From: a virus
IMG/VR virus record: IMGVR_UViG_3300027917_000057
Location: 1 to 53,635 of that record
Length of the DNA stretch: 53,635 nucleotides
Direction: 5' to 3' (one strand)
Each line of letters begins with the position of its first letter. Position 1 is the stretch's first letter. Made by a program: the position numbers and the translations under genes. Positions 17,581 to 25,046 of this stretch are shown one piece after another. The notes beneath the pieces were generated by a model. It was not told the origin of the DNA and searched no databases. It worked only from the letters and a program-made list of their open reading frames with translations.

Positions 17581-17930
17581 CCAGCTACGAATACGATGCC
17601 GAGCTCGTCCGAGTGATCGATGGTGACACCGTGGTCCTGAAGGTGGACTGTGGGTTCCGACTGACCTTCGAGGACAGCTTTCGTCTCTACGGGATCGACA
17701 CACCGGAACTTCATGGCGTCTCAGCCGAGGTAAGGGAGAAGGCCTTGGCTGCCAAAGCTGAGGTCGAACGACTCTGTGGGTTGGGAAAGCTCAGGATCGA
17801 AACCTACAAGCCAGACAAGTACGGACGCTGGCTGGCAACGATCTTCGTGCGGGCAGGCAGTGCAGAGATCAACATCAACGAGAAGCTCGTAGCCGACGGG
17901 TTTGCCGAAGAGTACATGGTGAAGAAGTGA
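17577..17930 (+). CDS. Staphylococcal nuclease homologue (thermonuclease family)
   Basis: 117 residues, close to the minimal SNase core. The family signature is complete: VIDGDTV (residues 13-19), RLYGIDTPE (36-44) and DKYGRWLA (80-87). The Ca-binding Asp, the catalytic Glu44 and both active-site arginines (Arg36, Arg84) are therefore present. SNases cut DNA and RNA. No signal peptide is seen, so it would act in the cytoplasm, be packaged, or need another export route. It overlaps both neighbours by 4 nt or less, inside the tail block. Possible jobs are host DNA breakdown or damage on entry or lysis; which one is unknown. Confidence 0.88.
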   Translation: MTSYEYDAELVRVIDGDTVVLKVDCGFRLTFEDSFRLYGIDTPELHGVSAEVREKALAAKAEVERLCGLGKLRIETYKPDKYGRWLATIFVRAGSAEININEKLVADGFAEEYMVKK

Positions 17931-18418
17931 TGACGCTGGTGTTCTCGACCTCAAGCAGCTGGATCTCTCGAATCATCATGTGGTTCACGCGCAGCAAGGC
18001 CAGCCACGTGATGATCGGGTTGGACGTCTACGGGATACCCATGCTCCTGCACTGCACTAGTGGGGGCGTGCAGGTGACCCCCAGGGCCAAGTGGTTCGCG
18101 GAGAATCGACAGGTCGCAGAATACAGGTTCAAACCCGACATCACCGAGGGCATCAAGCATGCGTTCTTGATGCTCGGGGAGAAATACGACTACGTCTCAC
18201 TCCTCGGATTCATTCCGGTTCTGTTCTTCCGGTGGCTCAGGATCAAGGTCAAGAATCCACTGGCCTCACCCTCTGCCATGGTGTGCTCGGAGTTCATACT
18301 TCATGTCGATCATCACGACCAGATTCCAGAGTGGGACGTTCTTGACTACGAGACAACGACCCCCGAGGACCTGCTGGTACTATGCGAGCAGCAGAAGAGT
18401 TTTCAAAGGATTCCGTGA
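17930..18418 (+). CDS. Permuted papain-like (YiiX/NlpC-P60 type) cysteine peptidase/amidase
   Basis: 162 residues from ATG 17930; GTG 17927 would add one residue. The catalytic His comes first, in SHVMIGL (His26), and the Cys comes later, in AMVCSEF (Cys119). This is the circularly permuted order of YiiX-type members of the NlpC/P60 superfamily. The conserved EKYDYVSLLGF segment (about 84-94) lies between. There is no signal peptide, but a hydrophobic stretch (LLGFIPVLFFRWL) is present. Such enzymes hydrolyse amide or thioester bonds in cell-wall peptides or lipids. In a tail or lysis context it may act on the envelope at entry or exit. Confidence 0.75.
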   Translation: MTLVFSTSSSWISRIIMWFTRSKASHVMIGLDVYGIPMLLHCTSGGVQVTPRAKWFAENRQVAEYRFKPDITEGIKHAFLMLGEKYDYVSLLGFIPVLFFRWLRIKVKNPLASPSAMVCSEFILHVDHHDQIPEWDVLDYETTTPEDLLVLCEQQKSFQRIP

Positions 18419-18427
18419 GGTAGGACA

Positions 18428-19594
18428 ATGGGCGGTACACTGAAGGGCAGCATCGATCACTTCTTCTCGGCTTCCCCGAACGGAGCGCTCTACCGCGACC
18501 AGTTCGCGGCGCTCGTGAGGTTCTTTGACTCCAACACTCAGATGACTCGAATTGCGAGTCAGGCAGGCAATGCTGGAGGCTCCAATCCTAGGGCTGGAGC
18601 TGTGGATGCGAACACGATCAGAGGTTGGAGCAGCGACGCCTCATACAGCGGGGAAAACGCTTTTGGGGTTTGGCGCTGGGACCGTGTAGATGGTCTCAAG
18701 GTCTACGTGCTCGTCCAATGGCACCACACCGACGGATGGGCGGCGCCCGGCACTCCAGCGGCTGGCGCTCTGTATTACCAGCTCGCCGTCCAGTTCGCGC
18801 TCGACTCCAGCGGCGGCAACCCCTGGAACGGCGGTGCGGGCAACCTCGGTGCCGACTCGAAGAACGGGACGAACGTTTGGGTGCCGAACGGTGGGAACTT
18901 GTGCGTGTGGCCTCGTGCCAATGGAGCGGGAGGAAGCGGCGCCACCGTTCGGCAGTATGTGTGCTCAATGGTTAACGGGACCAGCTTCGGTGACGGCCCA
19001 AACCGCATCCATTTCCTGATGGACGACGACTTTTTCGCGTGTGCGATGGACCATAACGCGAACGGCAGCTACGACGCGCTCACCTGGTTTGGTACCTACA
19101 CGCCGCACGCCGGCTTTACCCCCGATGTGCCCCTCGTGTTGATCAACTACCAGAGCAGTGGCGCGAGCACGCCGGCCGCGACCGACATCCCAATGAACAC
19201 CGACCTTGGGACGCTGACAGGCGTGAGCGGGGCTGAAGGTGGGATCGTAGTTGACTCGTCGCTCGGTGTTCGCATTCTCCGACATTCGACCATCCAATAT
19301 CTCGATACTGGCACTACATTGCTCAACCCGAACGGTCTCTCTGGAGCCTGGGACGAGCTTCCGCTCTTTCTGCGCGCCTATGACCCACAAGGGAACGGTA
19401 CCTACGGGCTTGCCGGCAAGATCGACGCGTCTATGCTCGCCATCGTCGGTAACTGCCCGTCCCAAGCGACTAACCTGACCAAGACCAAGATCGTGGTTGG
19501 CTCGGGCTCTCAGTCGAACAGCAAATGGCTCCTACCGTGGGACGGGGCTACGACACCTGGGTCGAACATGGCTCGCAACGGCATTCAATTCTGA
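18428..19594 (+). CDS. Fibre-like protein, family A
   Basis: 388 residues with a strong ribosome site (GAGGTAGGACA). Rich in Gly, Asn, Trp and Ser. The N-terminal region (FAALVRFFDSNTQM to AFGVWRWDRVDGLKVYVLVQW) is followed by a jelly-roll-like middle (NRIHFLMDDDFFACAMDHNANG). The 308-residue protein at 20621 has the same style of organisation (helix, W-rich strand, VLINYQ- or IIPMVN-type segment), so the two may be distant paralogues. No catalytic motif. Probable receptor-contacting protein, by composition and position. Confidence 0.65.
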   Translation: MGGTLKGSIDHFFSASPNGALYRDQFAALVRFFDSNTQMTRIASQAGNAGGSNPRAGAVDANTIRGWSSDASYSGENAFGVWRWDRVDGLKVYVLVQWHHTDGWAAPGTPAAGALYYQLAVQFALDSSGGNPWNGGAGNLGADSKNGTNVWVPNGGNLCVWPRANGAGGSGATVRQYVCSMVNGTSFGDGPNRIHFLMDDDFFACAMDHNANGSYDALTWFGTYTPHAGFTPDVPLVLINYQSSGASTPAATDIPMNTDLGTLTGVSGAEGGIVVDSSLGVRILRHSTIQYLDTGTTLLNPNGLSGAWDELPLFLRAYDPQGNGTYGLAGKIDASMLAIVGNCPSQATNLTKTKIVVGSGSQSNSKWLLPWDGATTPGSNMARNGIQF

Positions 19595-19602
19595 GGTGAG
19601 CC

Positions 19603-20559
19603 GTGGGAACGCTGTCGCAGAAGAGTGTCGTGCTGGATGGCTCGAACGAGTACATCGTTGTCGGCAACGTCGCGGCGCTTCAGTTCGAGAGGACAAACGC
19701 TTTCAGTCTTAGCGCTTGGGTCCAGCTCACCAGCACTGGTACGAGAATGGTTTGCGCCAAGGGAAGCGGCAGCAGCGGGTACTCGCTCTACGTCACCAAC
19801 GGCCAGGTCTTTTTTGACCTAGTGAACGCCTTTCCCGCCAACACAATCGAAGTGAGGACAGGCAATGTGCTGCTCCCTACAGGGGCTTGGACACATCTTG
19901 TTGCCACCTACGACGGTAGTTCTACGGCAGCCGGAGTCGCCATCTACTTCAACGGCACCTCTATACCGCTGACGACGAACTACGACACTTTGAGCGCATC
20001 GATCTTGAACGCCAATGCCTTCGACATCGGGCGTCGTTCCGATGGTTACTACTGGGGAGGCGGTATCGACGCGGTGGCCGTCTACAACAAGCAGTTGTCC
20101 GGGGCAGAGGTCACGGCTATCCACAACGGGTACGACCCACCGGACCTGACGGTGACAGGTCCGACAGCGAACCTCGTCGGCTACTGGAAGATCGGAGACG
20201 GGGACACCTACCCCACCGCTACGGATTCAAGTGCTTCGGGTAACAACGGGACGTATACGAACACCGAGAGCACGGACATCGTGAACTATGGGGCGGGCGT
20301 TCAGACCATCGACGACCCGAATCTCCCGTACAACTTCGATTCGCTCGGACTGGCTGGGAACAGCTACGACATCATCCCAACCGGCCTAGATAGTGGTGGC
20401 GGTGCCGCTCCTACCTACTACAAGATGAGGGCCCTTGCTGATCCGGGCCCTGGGTACGTGACGTGGGTCGTCGCTAATACACCTGATTTTGCCGGAACCT
20501 ACGCTCCCAGTGCAATTCAGGCTGGGACAGTAATTGTAGGAGCGTCATGGGTAGGTTGA
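19603..20559 (+). CDS. LamG/concanavalin-A-like lectin domain virion protein
   Basis: 318 residues from GTG 19603 (GAGGTGA upstream). Residues about 5-165 show the LamG/pentraxin-like fold pattern: SVVLDGSNEYIVVGN, FSLSAWVQLTSTGTRMVCAK, YSLYVTNGQVFFDL, WTHLVATYDGSST, IYFNGTSI, and AFDIGRRSDGYYWGGGIDAV. The order is that of surface-glycan-binding concanavalin-like domains. The C-terminal 50 residues (YYKMRALADPGPGYVTWVV onward) are a module also found at the end of the product at 21547. Probably binds host or matrix polysaccharide. Confidence 0.8.
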   Translation: MGTLSQKSVVLDGSNEYIVVGNVAALQFERTNAFSLSAWVQLTSTGTRMVCAKGSGSSGYSLYVTNGQVFFDLVNAFPANTIEVRTGNVLLPTGAWTHLVATYDGSSTAAGVAIYFNGTSIPLTTNYDTLSASILNANAFDIGRRSDGYYWGGGIDAVAVYNKQLSGAEVTAIHNGYDPPDLTVTGPTANLVGYWKIGDGDTYPTATDSSASGNNGTYTNTESTDIVNYGAGVQTIDDPNLPYNFDSLGLAGNSYDIIPTGLDSGGGAAPTYYKMRALADPGPGYVTWVVANTPDFAGTYAPSAIQAGTVIVGASWVG

Positions 20560-20620
20560 TCCTACTGCTCGTCGGAAGACGCATGCTCAGTGTTCGTAGG
20601 GATACTCAAAGGTAGGGACG

Positions 20621-21547
20621 ATGGCAACGGTTACCAACGGAACGGGCGATGTAGTTTCTGCCACTCAAGCCGCAGCCTATTGGATGTGGATCGTCAAGGA
20701 GTTCTTGAAGGCGAACACCAGTTGGACCGTGCCTGGCAGCGGCAAGACCGGGAGTGGCGGCATGGGCTCCGATGTCGTCGGCGCAGTTGGGGAGTTCGAT
20801 GTTAGCGGCGCGTGGATGGTGCTGCAAAGCCCCGATGCCTCGATGCAGATCCTGTTCGCGCGGGGTGCCGCTACCTACAACATCTCGGCTTATCTGAATC
20901 CGGCCGCCGACTACTCGGGCGGCGGCGCTGCTGGCGTGCTCCCAACCTCGGCCGCGTACCCGACGAACGGTCATAACATCTGGACCACGAGTCAGTTTCT
21001 CCAGTCAAACACCGTTCAACGCCTACACATCACGGCAGAGACGGGCACCGGAGTGCCGGGATGGGCGGTCTACACGCACTACTCTGGAGACTTCACAAGC
21101 GGGACGACCCTGGCAGCAATCATCCCAATGGTGAACCCCGACCCAAACGACGTCGATCCGTGGGTGATGTTCTGGGGCGGTGGGAACCTAGACACCGCCA
21201 CCTATTGGTCGAGCGAATCGGCCGTTCTGAACAACTCGCACTGTTGGGCGGTTCAACCCAACGCTTCGACCGTCACCGGATGCTCCGCACTTTACCAGTG
21301 CGCAGTCACGCTCGCAGTATGGCCGAGCGCCGCAGGCGTGAACACGGACTCCGACGAGATGCTGATCCCGATCACGTTCGCGCGTCGGGCAGCGCTCGCG
21401 AATGGGCACTACAAGGGAGTGTCCAACTACGTTCGCTGGCCGAGCGCCACACACGCCCCGTGCTCTACGCTGAACGGTCTGACCAGGATTCTGTTCAAGG
21501 ACACCACCTTCCCCTGGGATGGCGTTAGCGTGCCTTCGGTGTCCTGA
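20621..21547 (+). CDS. Fibre-like protein, family B
   Basis: 308 residues, after a 61-nt gap that holds only a ribosome site (AAAGGTAGGGACG). It opens with a helix (AAAYWMWIVKEFLKANTSW), then Gly-rich beta segments with Cys pairs near residues 210-225 (NNSHCWAVQPNAS and GCSALYQCAV). It ends in NGLTRILFKDTTFPWDG. Architecture resembles the product at 18428. It is coupled by TGATG to a short protein that carries the shared YFKMRA module. Receptor or decoration role inferred only. Confidence 0.6.
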   Translation: MATVTNGTGDVVSATQAAAYWMWIVKEFLKANTSWTVPGSGKTGSGGMGSDVVGAVGEFDVSGAWMVLQSPDASMQILFARGAATYNISAYLNPAADYSGGGAAGVLPTSAAYPTNGHNIWTTSQFLQSNTVQRLHITAETGTGVPGWAVYTHYSGDFTSGTTLAAIIPMVNPDPNDVDPWVMFWGGGNLDTATYWSSESAVLNNSHCWAVQPNASTVTGCSALYQCAVTLAVWPSAAGVNTDSDEMLIPITFARRAALANGHYKGVSNYVRWPSATHAPCSTLNGLTRILFKDTTFPWDGVSVPSVS

Positions 21548-21822
21548 TGGCCGACTTCCCCGCAACCGATCTGGCTGTCCCGGCTACGCCATCGCTCGGC
21601 GTTCTCGATAGTCTATTGGCGATAGAGTTGGAAGGAGGAGGAGGAGGGGGAGGCCCAACTACCTACTTCAAGATGCGCGCCGAGGACTCGGGCGCTGGAT
21701 ACGTGACTTGGTTGGCCACCACACCTGACTACGCTGGAGTTGGCTACCCGAGTGGGACCCCAACCCCTGTAGGGGCTATGGTGCCGGGTAGCGCGGTAGT
21801 AGCGGGAAGGATAGTAGGGTGA
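21547..21822 (+). CDS. Short protein carrying the shared YxKMRA C-terminal module
   Basis: 91 residues. An N-terminal hydrophilic part is followed by a Gly tract (EGGGGGGG) and then a module of about 50 residues: TYFKMRAEDSGAGYVTWLA, TPDYAG, and a final VAGRIVG. The same module, also after a Gly-rich linker, ends the LamG protein at 19603. Here it is nearly the whole protein, which suggests an interchangeable virion-attachment or oligomerisation tag. Confidence 0.65.
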   Translation: MADFPATDLAVPATPSLGVLDSLLAIELEGGGGGGGPTTYFKMRAEDSGAGYVTWLATTPDYAGVGYPSGTPTPVGAMVPGSAVVAGRIVG

Positions 21823-21825
21823 CTC

Positions 21826-22344
21826 ATGGGCTTCGCGGTGTATGGCCCGGATGAAACGAAAGTACCTTTGTTCCTGACCATCACCAGAGAGGGGCTAGGC
21901 GGAGTTGCCGGCAAGGCTCCAGTAGTAGCGCTGAGGAATAACCTCAACGATTACTTCTTGGACTTCGCGGACAACACTTTCAAGGCCGCTGGTTGGACCA
22001 CGAAGGAGCAGACACTTACCGATCTCGGTGGGGGTCACTACCGCTACGATCTAAATCTGGCCGTTATTGGCGCGGCCAATGAAGATATCTACGTTGCGGA
22101 GTTCCGAGTCGATGACGGGGGTGCTGTGATGGGGGCAGCGCAAGACTTCATCCTGATAGAAGACCTTCCCATTATGAGGCGGATCATCACCAATCGTCTG
22201 GAGGACTTCCCAGGAAATCCTGGTACCCTGATCCTATACGATGATGATGGTGTCACACCCTTGAAATCCTGGGAGCTCAGGGACGCCACCGGAGGCGCCG
22301 TGTCTGCCGCAGCTGGGGCTCCAGCTAAGAGGAAACCGGTATGA
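21826..22344 (+). CDS. Small phage structural protein
   Basis: 172 residues. N-terminal beta-rich half (VYGPDETKVPLFLTITREG, ALRNNLNDYFLDFADNTFK) and a C-terminal half with EDLPIMRRIITNRLED, followed by GTLILYDDDGVTPLKSWELR. That ending is frequent in short phage proteins that accompany fibre and neck genes. Coupled by ATGA to the last gene of the block. Precise role unknown. Confidence 0.65.
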   Translation: MGFAVYGPDETKVPLFLTITREGLGGVAGKAPVVALRNNLNDYFLDFADNTFKAAGWTTKEQTLTDLGGGHYRYDLNLAVIGAANEDIYVAEFRVDDGGAVMGAAQDFILIEDLPIMRRIITNRLEDFPGNPGTLILYDDDGVTPLKSWELRDATGGAVSAAAGAPAKRKPV

Positions 22345-22568
22345 GCGACCGCACTGGATTCGTTGCTCGTGGCTTCCACAAGCTGGGCCCGCTGACGGTT
22401 ACCCACGGCTTAGGTAACCCTGGCTCTCCACCCTTCTTCTTTCTTCCTGGGCCCACTGTGCCGGAGGAGCAGACGGTAGACGGAACGCAGGGGCCACGTA
22501 CAGTTGTGGAGAACAAGACAGCCCCCAAAGCCGACCTGTACCTTCCTAAGGCTAGAAAGAAATGCTGA
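22341..22568 (+). CDS. Small protein ending the tail block
   Basis: 75 residues starting in an ATGA overlap. The protein is basic at the end (LYLPKARKKC) and Pro/Gly-rich in the middle (GNPGSPPFFFLPGPTVPEE), so largely disordered. The last gene before the convergent hairpin. No family recognised. The coupling to the preceding gene is the main reason to accept it. Confidence 0.5.
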   Translation: MSDRTGFVARGFHKLGPLTVTHGLGNPGSPPFFFLPGPTVPEEQTVDGTQGPRTVVENKTAPKADLYLPKARKKC

Positions 22569-22576
22569 GAGGAGGC

Positions 22577-22596
22577 GAGGGCCCCTAAGGGCCCTC
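22577..22596. terminator. Bidirectional hairpin between convergent genes
   Basis: GAGGGCCC (22577-22584), CTAA loop, GGGCCCTC (22589-22596): a perfect 8-bp stem. It lies 9 nt after the last + strand gene and overlaps the end of the -1 frame extension on the - strand. There is no clear T-run on either side, so it may terminate weakly or protect 3' ends. Confidence 0.5.
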
Positions 22597-22763
22597 CCAT
22601 GCTGCGCGTACTAGGTCGTCCTCAGATCGGAAGCCTAGCTGACGTGCTACGTCGATCTTCTGTAAGGGCAATAGAGCGTTGAGCTGCGCGAGGTCTATCT
22701 CGAGGACGTCTTCGGCCCGGGGCAGAACGCACCCGGGCCAGACGTCGGCCTCGCTTAGCCTTT
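22585..22763 (-). CDS. -1 frame extension of the low-complexity protein (frameshift product)
   Basis: A 58-codon open frame (22761 down to TAG at 22587-22585) lies in the -1 phase relative to the gene ending at 22755. It reads RLSEADVWPGC, then LPRAEDVLEIDLAQLNALL and LQKIDVARQLGFRSEDDL, an amphipathic, protein-like sequence. As an independent gene it would need GTG 22827, which has no ribosome site and overlaps the other gene by 73 nt. A -1 slip at GGGAAAA (22767-22761) joins the frames exactly after Lys287, giving a product of about 345 residues. Function of the extension unknown. Confidence 0.65.
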
Positions 22764-22767
22764 TCCC
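22705..22767 (-). promoter_or_regulatory. Candidate programmed -1 ribosomal frameshift signal
   Basis: On the - strand the heptamer G-GGA-AAA (22767-22761) is in the correct zero-frame phase of a canonical XXXYYYZ slippery site. One codon later comes the TAA stop. Fourteen bases beyond the heptamer a strong stem starts: GACGTC, T, GGCCCGGG (22746-22732), 10-nt loop, CCCGGGCC (22721-22714), GAA, GACGTC (22710-22705). All 14 pairs are Watson-Crick, with a small internal bulge. The lambda G/GT tail-chaperone site uses GGGAAAG. The spacer is longer than the usual 5-9 nt. Confidence 0.65.
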
Positions 22768-23621
22768 TGCTGCTCGAGCCCTTGTAGTAGGAGGCTGACG
22801 CCGCCTCCATTGAGCGATGCTCCCCACCGAGGCAGGAAGTTCTCTCTGGGCTGCTGGGCCATGGCTTCGTAGAGGTCCACCACGATGGTCAGCAGTACCG
22901 CCAGCATCTGACTGTTCCCCACGGTGGCCGCATGGATAGCCCTCATCATCTCGATGGAGGCAAGGTCACCCTCTGCTACCTTGGAGAGCGTGTTGATGAT
23001 CTCTTCATTGTTCTCTGCCAGCCTCTTGAGGATGGCGGCGCTGGGGCCTGGGTCGACCGATGGCTTCCTCCCTGTCGTCTTTGTGGGAGGCTCCGGGTCT
23101 CTCTCGTCAGGGGGCTGAGGAGCCTGCTGTGGGGCAGGCCGGGCCATCCCCGGCATGTTCATGGGGCCGGGCATTCTGCCTACAGGAGCGACGGTTCCCG
23201 GCAGGGCCATCTGTTGGCCCGGAGGGGCCATCGGTGGGCGAGCAGGGCCCGGTAGCGTCATGGGGCCGCCTGGAGGTGCCTGCGTCATCGTGGGAACCAT
23301 CTGCGGAGGATACTGGGGGGCTTGGGATGGCTGCATCTGAGGGGGTGTAGGGTACTGCACCTGAGTGGCCATCTGGGGAGGCATCTGCCCTTGCATAGGG
23401 GCAGGGCGCGGCGCGCTCCCATTGCTGGGTGAGTAGGCAGCCTTGCTGGCTTCGAAAAGTGCCTGAGCCTGGGCCTCGGGGCTGGCTACGCCGTAGGCCT
23501 GCTTGTCCTCGATGCTCGGGAGGGCCTTTAGGCGGTTCATGGCTCCGAAGCGCTGCGAGGGCGTCATAGCCATGCAAGTTTCGAGAGTAAGGGGGCCTTC
23601 TTGCTGGATGTTGAGTTTCAT
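22755..23621 (-). CDS. Pro/Met/Gln-rich protein with ordered ends (frameshift donor)
   Basis: 288 residues. Residues 1-60 are ordered (LTLETCMAMTPSQRFGAMNRL). Residues about 65-180 are a low-complexity Pro/Met/Gln/Gly linker. Residues 190-285 are helical (ILKRLAENNEEIINTLSKV to LAVLLTIVVDLYEAMAQQ). The stop codon is embedded in a -1 frameshift cassette that would add 58 residues. ATG follows the previous stop directly. In many phages such pairs are tail assembly chaperones, but here the gene ends a replication and recombination operon, opposite to the tail genes, so that role is only a possibility. Confidence 0.7.
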   Translation of the reverse strand: MKLNIQQEGPLTLETCMAMTPSQRFGAMNRLKALPSIEDKQAYGVASPEAQAQALFEASKAAYSPSNGSAPRPAPMQGQMPPQMATQVQYPTPPQMQPSQAPQYPPQMVPTMTQAPPGGPMTLPGPARPPMAPPGQQMALPGTVAPVGRMPGPMNMPGMARPAPQQAPQPPDERDPEPPTKTTGRKPSVDPGPSAAILKRLAENNEEIINTLSKVAEGDLASIEMMRAIHAATVGNSQMLAVLLTIVVDLYEAMAQQPRENFLPRWGASLNGGGVSLLLQGLEQQGKG

Positions 23622-23996
23622 TCACTTCCTCAGGTTGTTGATGAGGTGCTCGTACTGATGGCCCTGTACCAGACAGGTCACCACCTGCATGTCGGAGCAC
23701 CCGAAGCATGGTCGCGGATCCGGATTGGGAACGTCTTTCAGGTTCTTGGCCGGACAGGTCAGCTGTGGTCGCAGGCTCATCCAGTAAGCGTCGATGAAAC
23801 TGATGAGTCCGTTCCTCCAGGAGTCGATCGAGCCGGCGGTTTCTGGTAGCTCGAGCTCACCAGAAATCCAACCGATATACTCTTCCGCACTTCTACCTGG
23901 AGGAACCTGCAAGCCGTTTCGTCGGCAAGTTTGGTAGAGCTCGGTGAGGTTAACCCCGGCTAGGAGCTGGTGAAAATCGACACTCGAATTGTACAT
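23622..23996 (-). CDS. Cys-containing small protein
   Basis: 124 residues. The N-terminal 80 residues are helical (VNLTELYQTCRRNGL, WRNGLISFIDAYWMSLR). The C-terminal part carries a Cys cluster (LTCPAK, then PCFGCSDMQVVTC) that could bind zinc or an iron-sulfur centre. It overlaps the RusA-like gene by 47 nt and abuts the next start. Not recognised. Its position links it to the recombination set. Confidence 0.55.
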   Translation of the reverse strand: MYNSSVDFHQLLAGVNLTELYQTCRRNGLQVPPGRSAEEYIGWISGELELPETAGSIDSWRNGLISFIDAYWMSLRPQLTCPAKNLKDVPNPDPRPCFGCSDMQVVTCLVQGHQYEHLINNLRK

Positions 23997-24465
23997 GTCG
24001 CTCTACCTCGTCAAAGGGGCAGTCGTCCTGCTCCCAGCTCCACGCCCAGATCTCAGTTCGCTCCTCTTCTTCCGTCCTAGCAGATTCTTTCCACAGAAGG
24101 ATGCGGAAGTGCTGAGAATCATCGTGCCCGCACGCAGCGGTGAGCGCGTCTTCTAGGAGCTTCAGTCTGTTGCTCACATCAACTTTCTTATACCGGTTTG
24201 CGGCTCCTCCTGGCGTTCCCCACGTTTTGGACAGCAGGTCGGCCATGTAGAACCGGACCACAAGACAGTATGGGAGGTCTGGCTTGAAGAACCTAAGAAC
24301 GTCCTGCCTGCTCTGGGCCAGGTAAGTCTTCACGCCGGTCTTGTATCTCTTACCCTCCGCAGTGAGAACCCGTAAGGGGATGCTCTTGTTGCCCTTCCTC
24401 TGGACCTTGGTGAAATATGCGTGGTTGGAAGAGGGTGGGAGCCCATCTAGGACGAAGTAGATCAT
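23950..24465 (-). CDS. rusA: RusA-family Holliday junction resolvase
   Basis: 171 residues. The RusA signature is present: PPSSNHAYF near the N-terminus (residues 10-18), then KVDVSNRLKLLEDALTAAC with Asp96, Asn99, Lys102 and Asp106, followed by GHDDSQHF (Asp115, Asp116). These acidic residues and the lysine form the Mg-dependent active site that cuts four-way junctions. The C-terminal 45 residues are acidic and beyond the usual core of about 120 residues. Start is in an ATGA overlap with the preceding gene. Likely resolves recombination and replication intermediates before packaging. Confidence 0.88.
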   Translation of the reverse strand: MIYFVLDGLPPSSNHAYFTKVQRKGNKSIPLRVLTAEGKRYKTGVKTYLAQSRQDVLRFFKPDLPYCLVVRFYMADLLSKTWGTPGGAANRYKKVDVSNRLKLLEDALTAACGHDDSQHFRILLWKESARTEEEERTEIWAWSWEQDDCPFDEVERHVQFECRFSPAPSRG

Positions 24466-25046
24466 CGCATCTGCCCCATTGGGCGACGCCCAGCCATCTT
24501 TCCACCGAGGTCGATGTTCTGACCGCGTATAGTTACCTGACGGCTCAGACCAGAAGCAAGGCGCTCCAGGCTGTCGATTCGGGCTTTTAGCACTGCTTCG
24601 GTATTCTTGAGCTCAGCTAGGTCTCTGCGGATCTGACGGCACCGAGGGTACGACTGCGCCTCTTCCTTGATCTCTGTTTCTGACGGCTGGTTCTTCTTCG
24701 GGACGTTTTCGTGCTGCTTGCGATACTGGCGTTTGATCTCTCGTTCTAGGTCTCTCAGCTCTTCTTCTAGCCCTATGATGTGCCCTTCGCACCACGCGTG
24801 CCGGTCCTTGGCATACACGAACCAGAGGTCTACGAGAGCCATGAGTCTGGTGTACTGGTCGCCCTCGATGTTCTCGTAGTCTCGGATGGAGATGTGAGGG
24901 AAGTCACCCTCGGGTTTGGGGAGTTCGTCGAATCCCATCATGACTAGCTTTTGGTAACTGCTGTCGTAGACATCCCAGAAGTCCTCTATGGTTTGCTGCT
25001 GTCGGTCTGGGATGCCCAAGCCTTGAACAGTCAAGCCTTGCGTCAT
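24462..25046 (-). CDS. Coiled-coil protein of the recombination operon
   Basis: 194 residues, ATGA-coupled on both sides between the RusA-like and Cas4-like genes. The N-terminus contains FWDVYDSSYQKLVMMGF. Residues about 88-160 are a charged coiled coil (GLEEELRDLEREIKRQYRKQ, then RRDLAELKNTEAVLKARIDS). The tail is Gly/Arg-rich. No catalytic motif. Tight coupling suggests a partner of the nucleases, perhaps a loader or adaptor. Family unknown. Confidence 0.65.
   Translation of the reverse strand: MTQGLTVQGLGIPDRQQQTIEDFWDVYDSSYQKLVMMGFDELPKPEGDFPHISIRDYENIEGDQYTRLMALVDLWFVYAKDRHAWCEGHIIGLEEELRDLEREIKRQYRKQHENVPKKNQPSETEIKEEAQSYPRCRQIRRDLAELKNTEAVLKARIDSLERLASGLSRQVTIRGQNIDLGGKMAGRRPMGQMR

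Noticed and set aside
22585-22827. Independent 80-codon gene from GTG 22827
   Set aside because: No Shine-Dalgarno sequence, overlap of 73 nt with the preceding gene, and the first 20 codons are Arg-rich shadow sequence. A -1 frameshift at GGGAAAA explains the protein-like part better.
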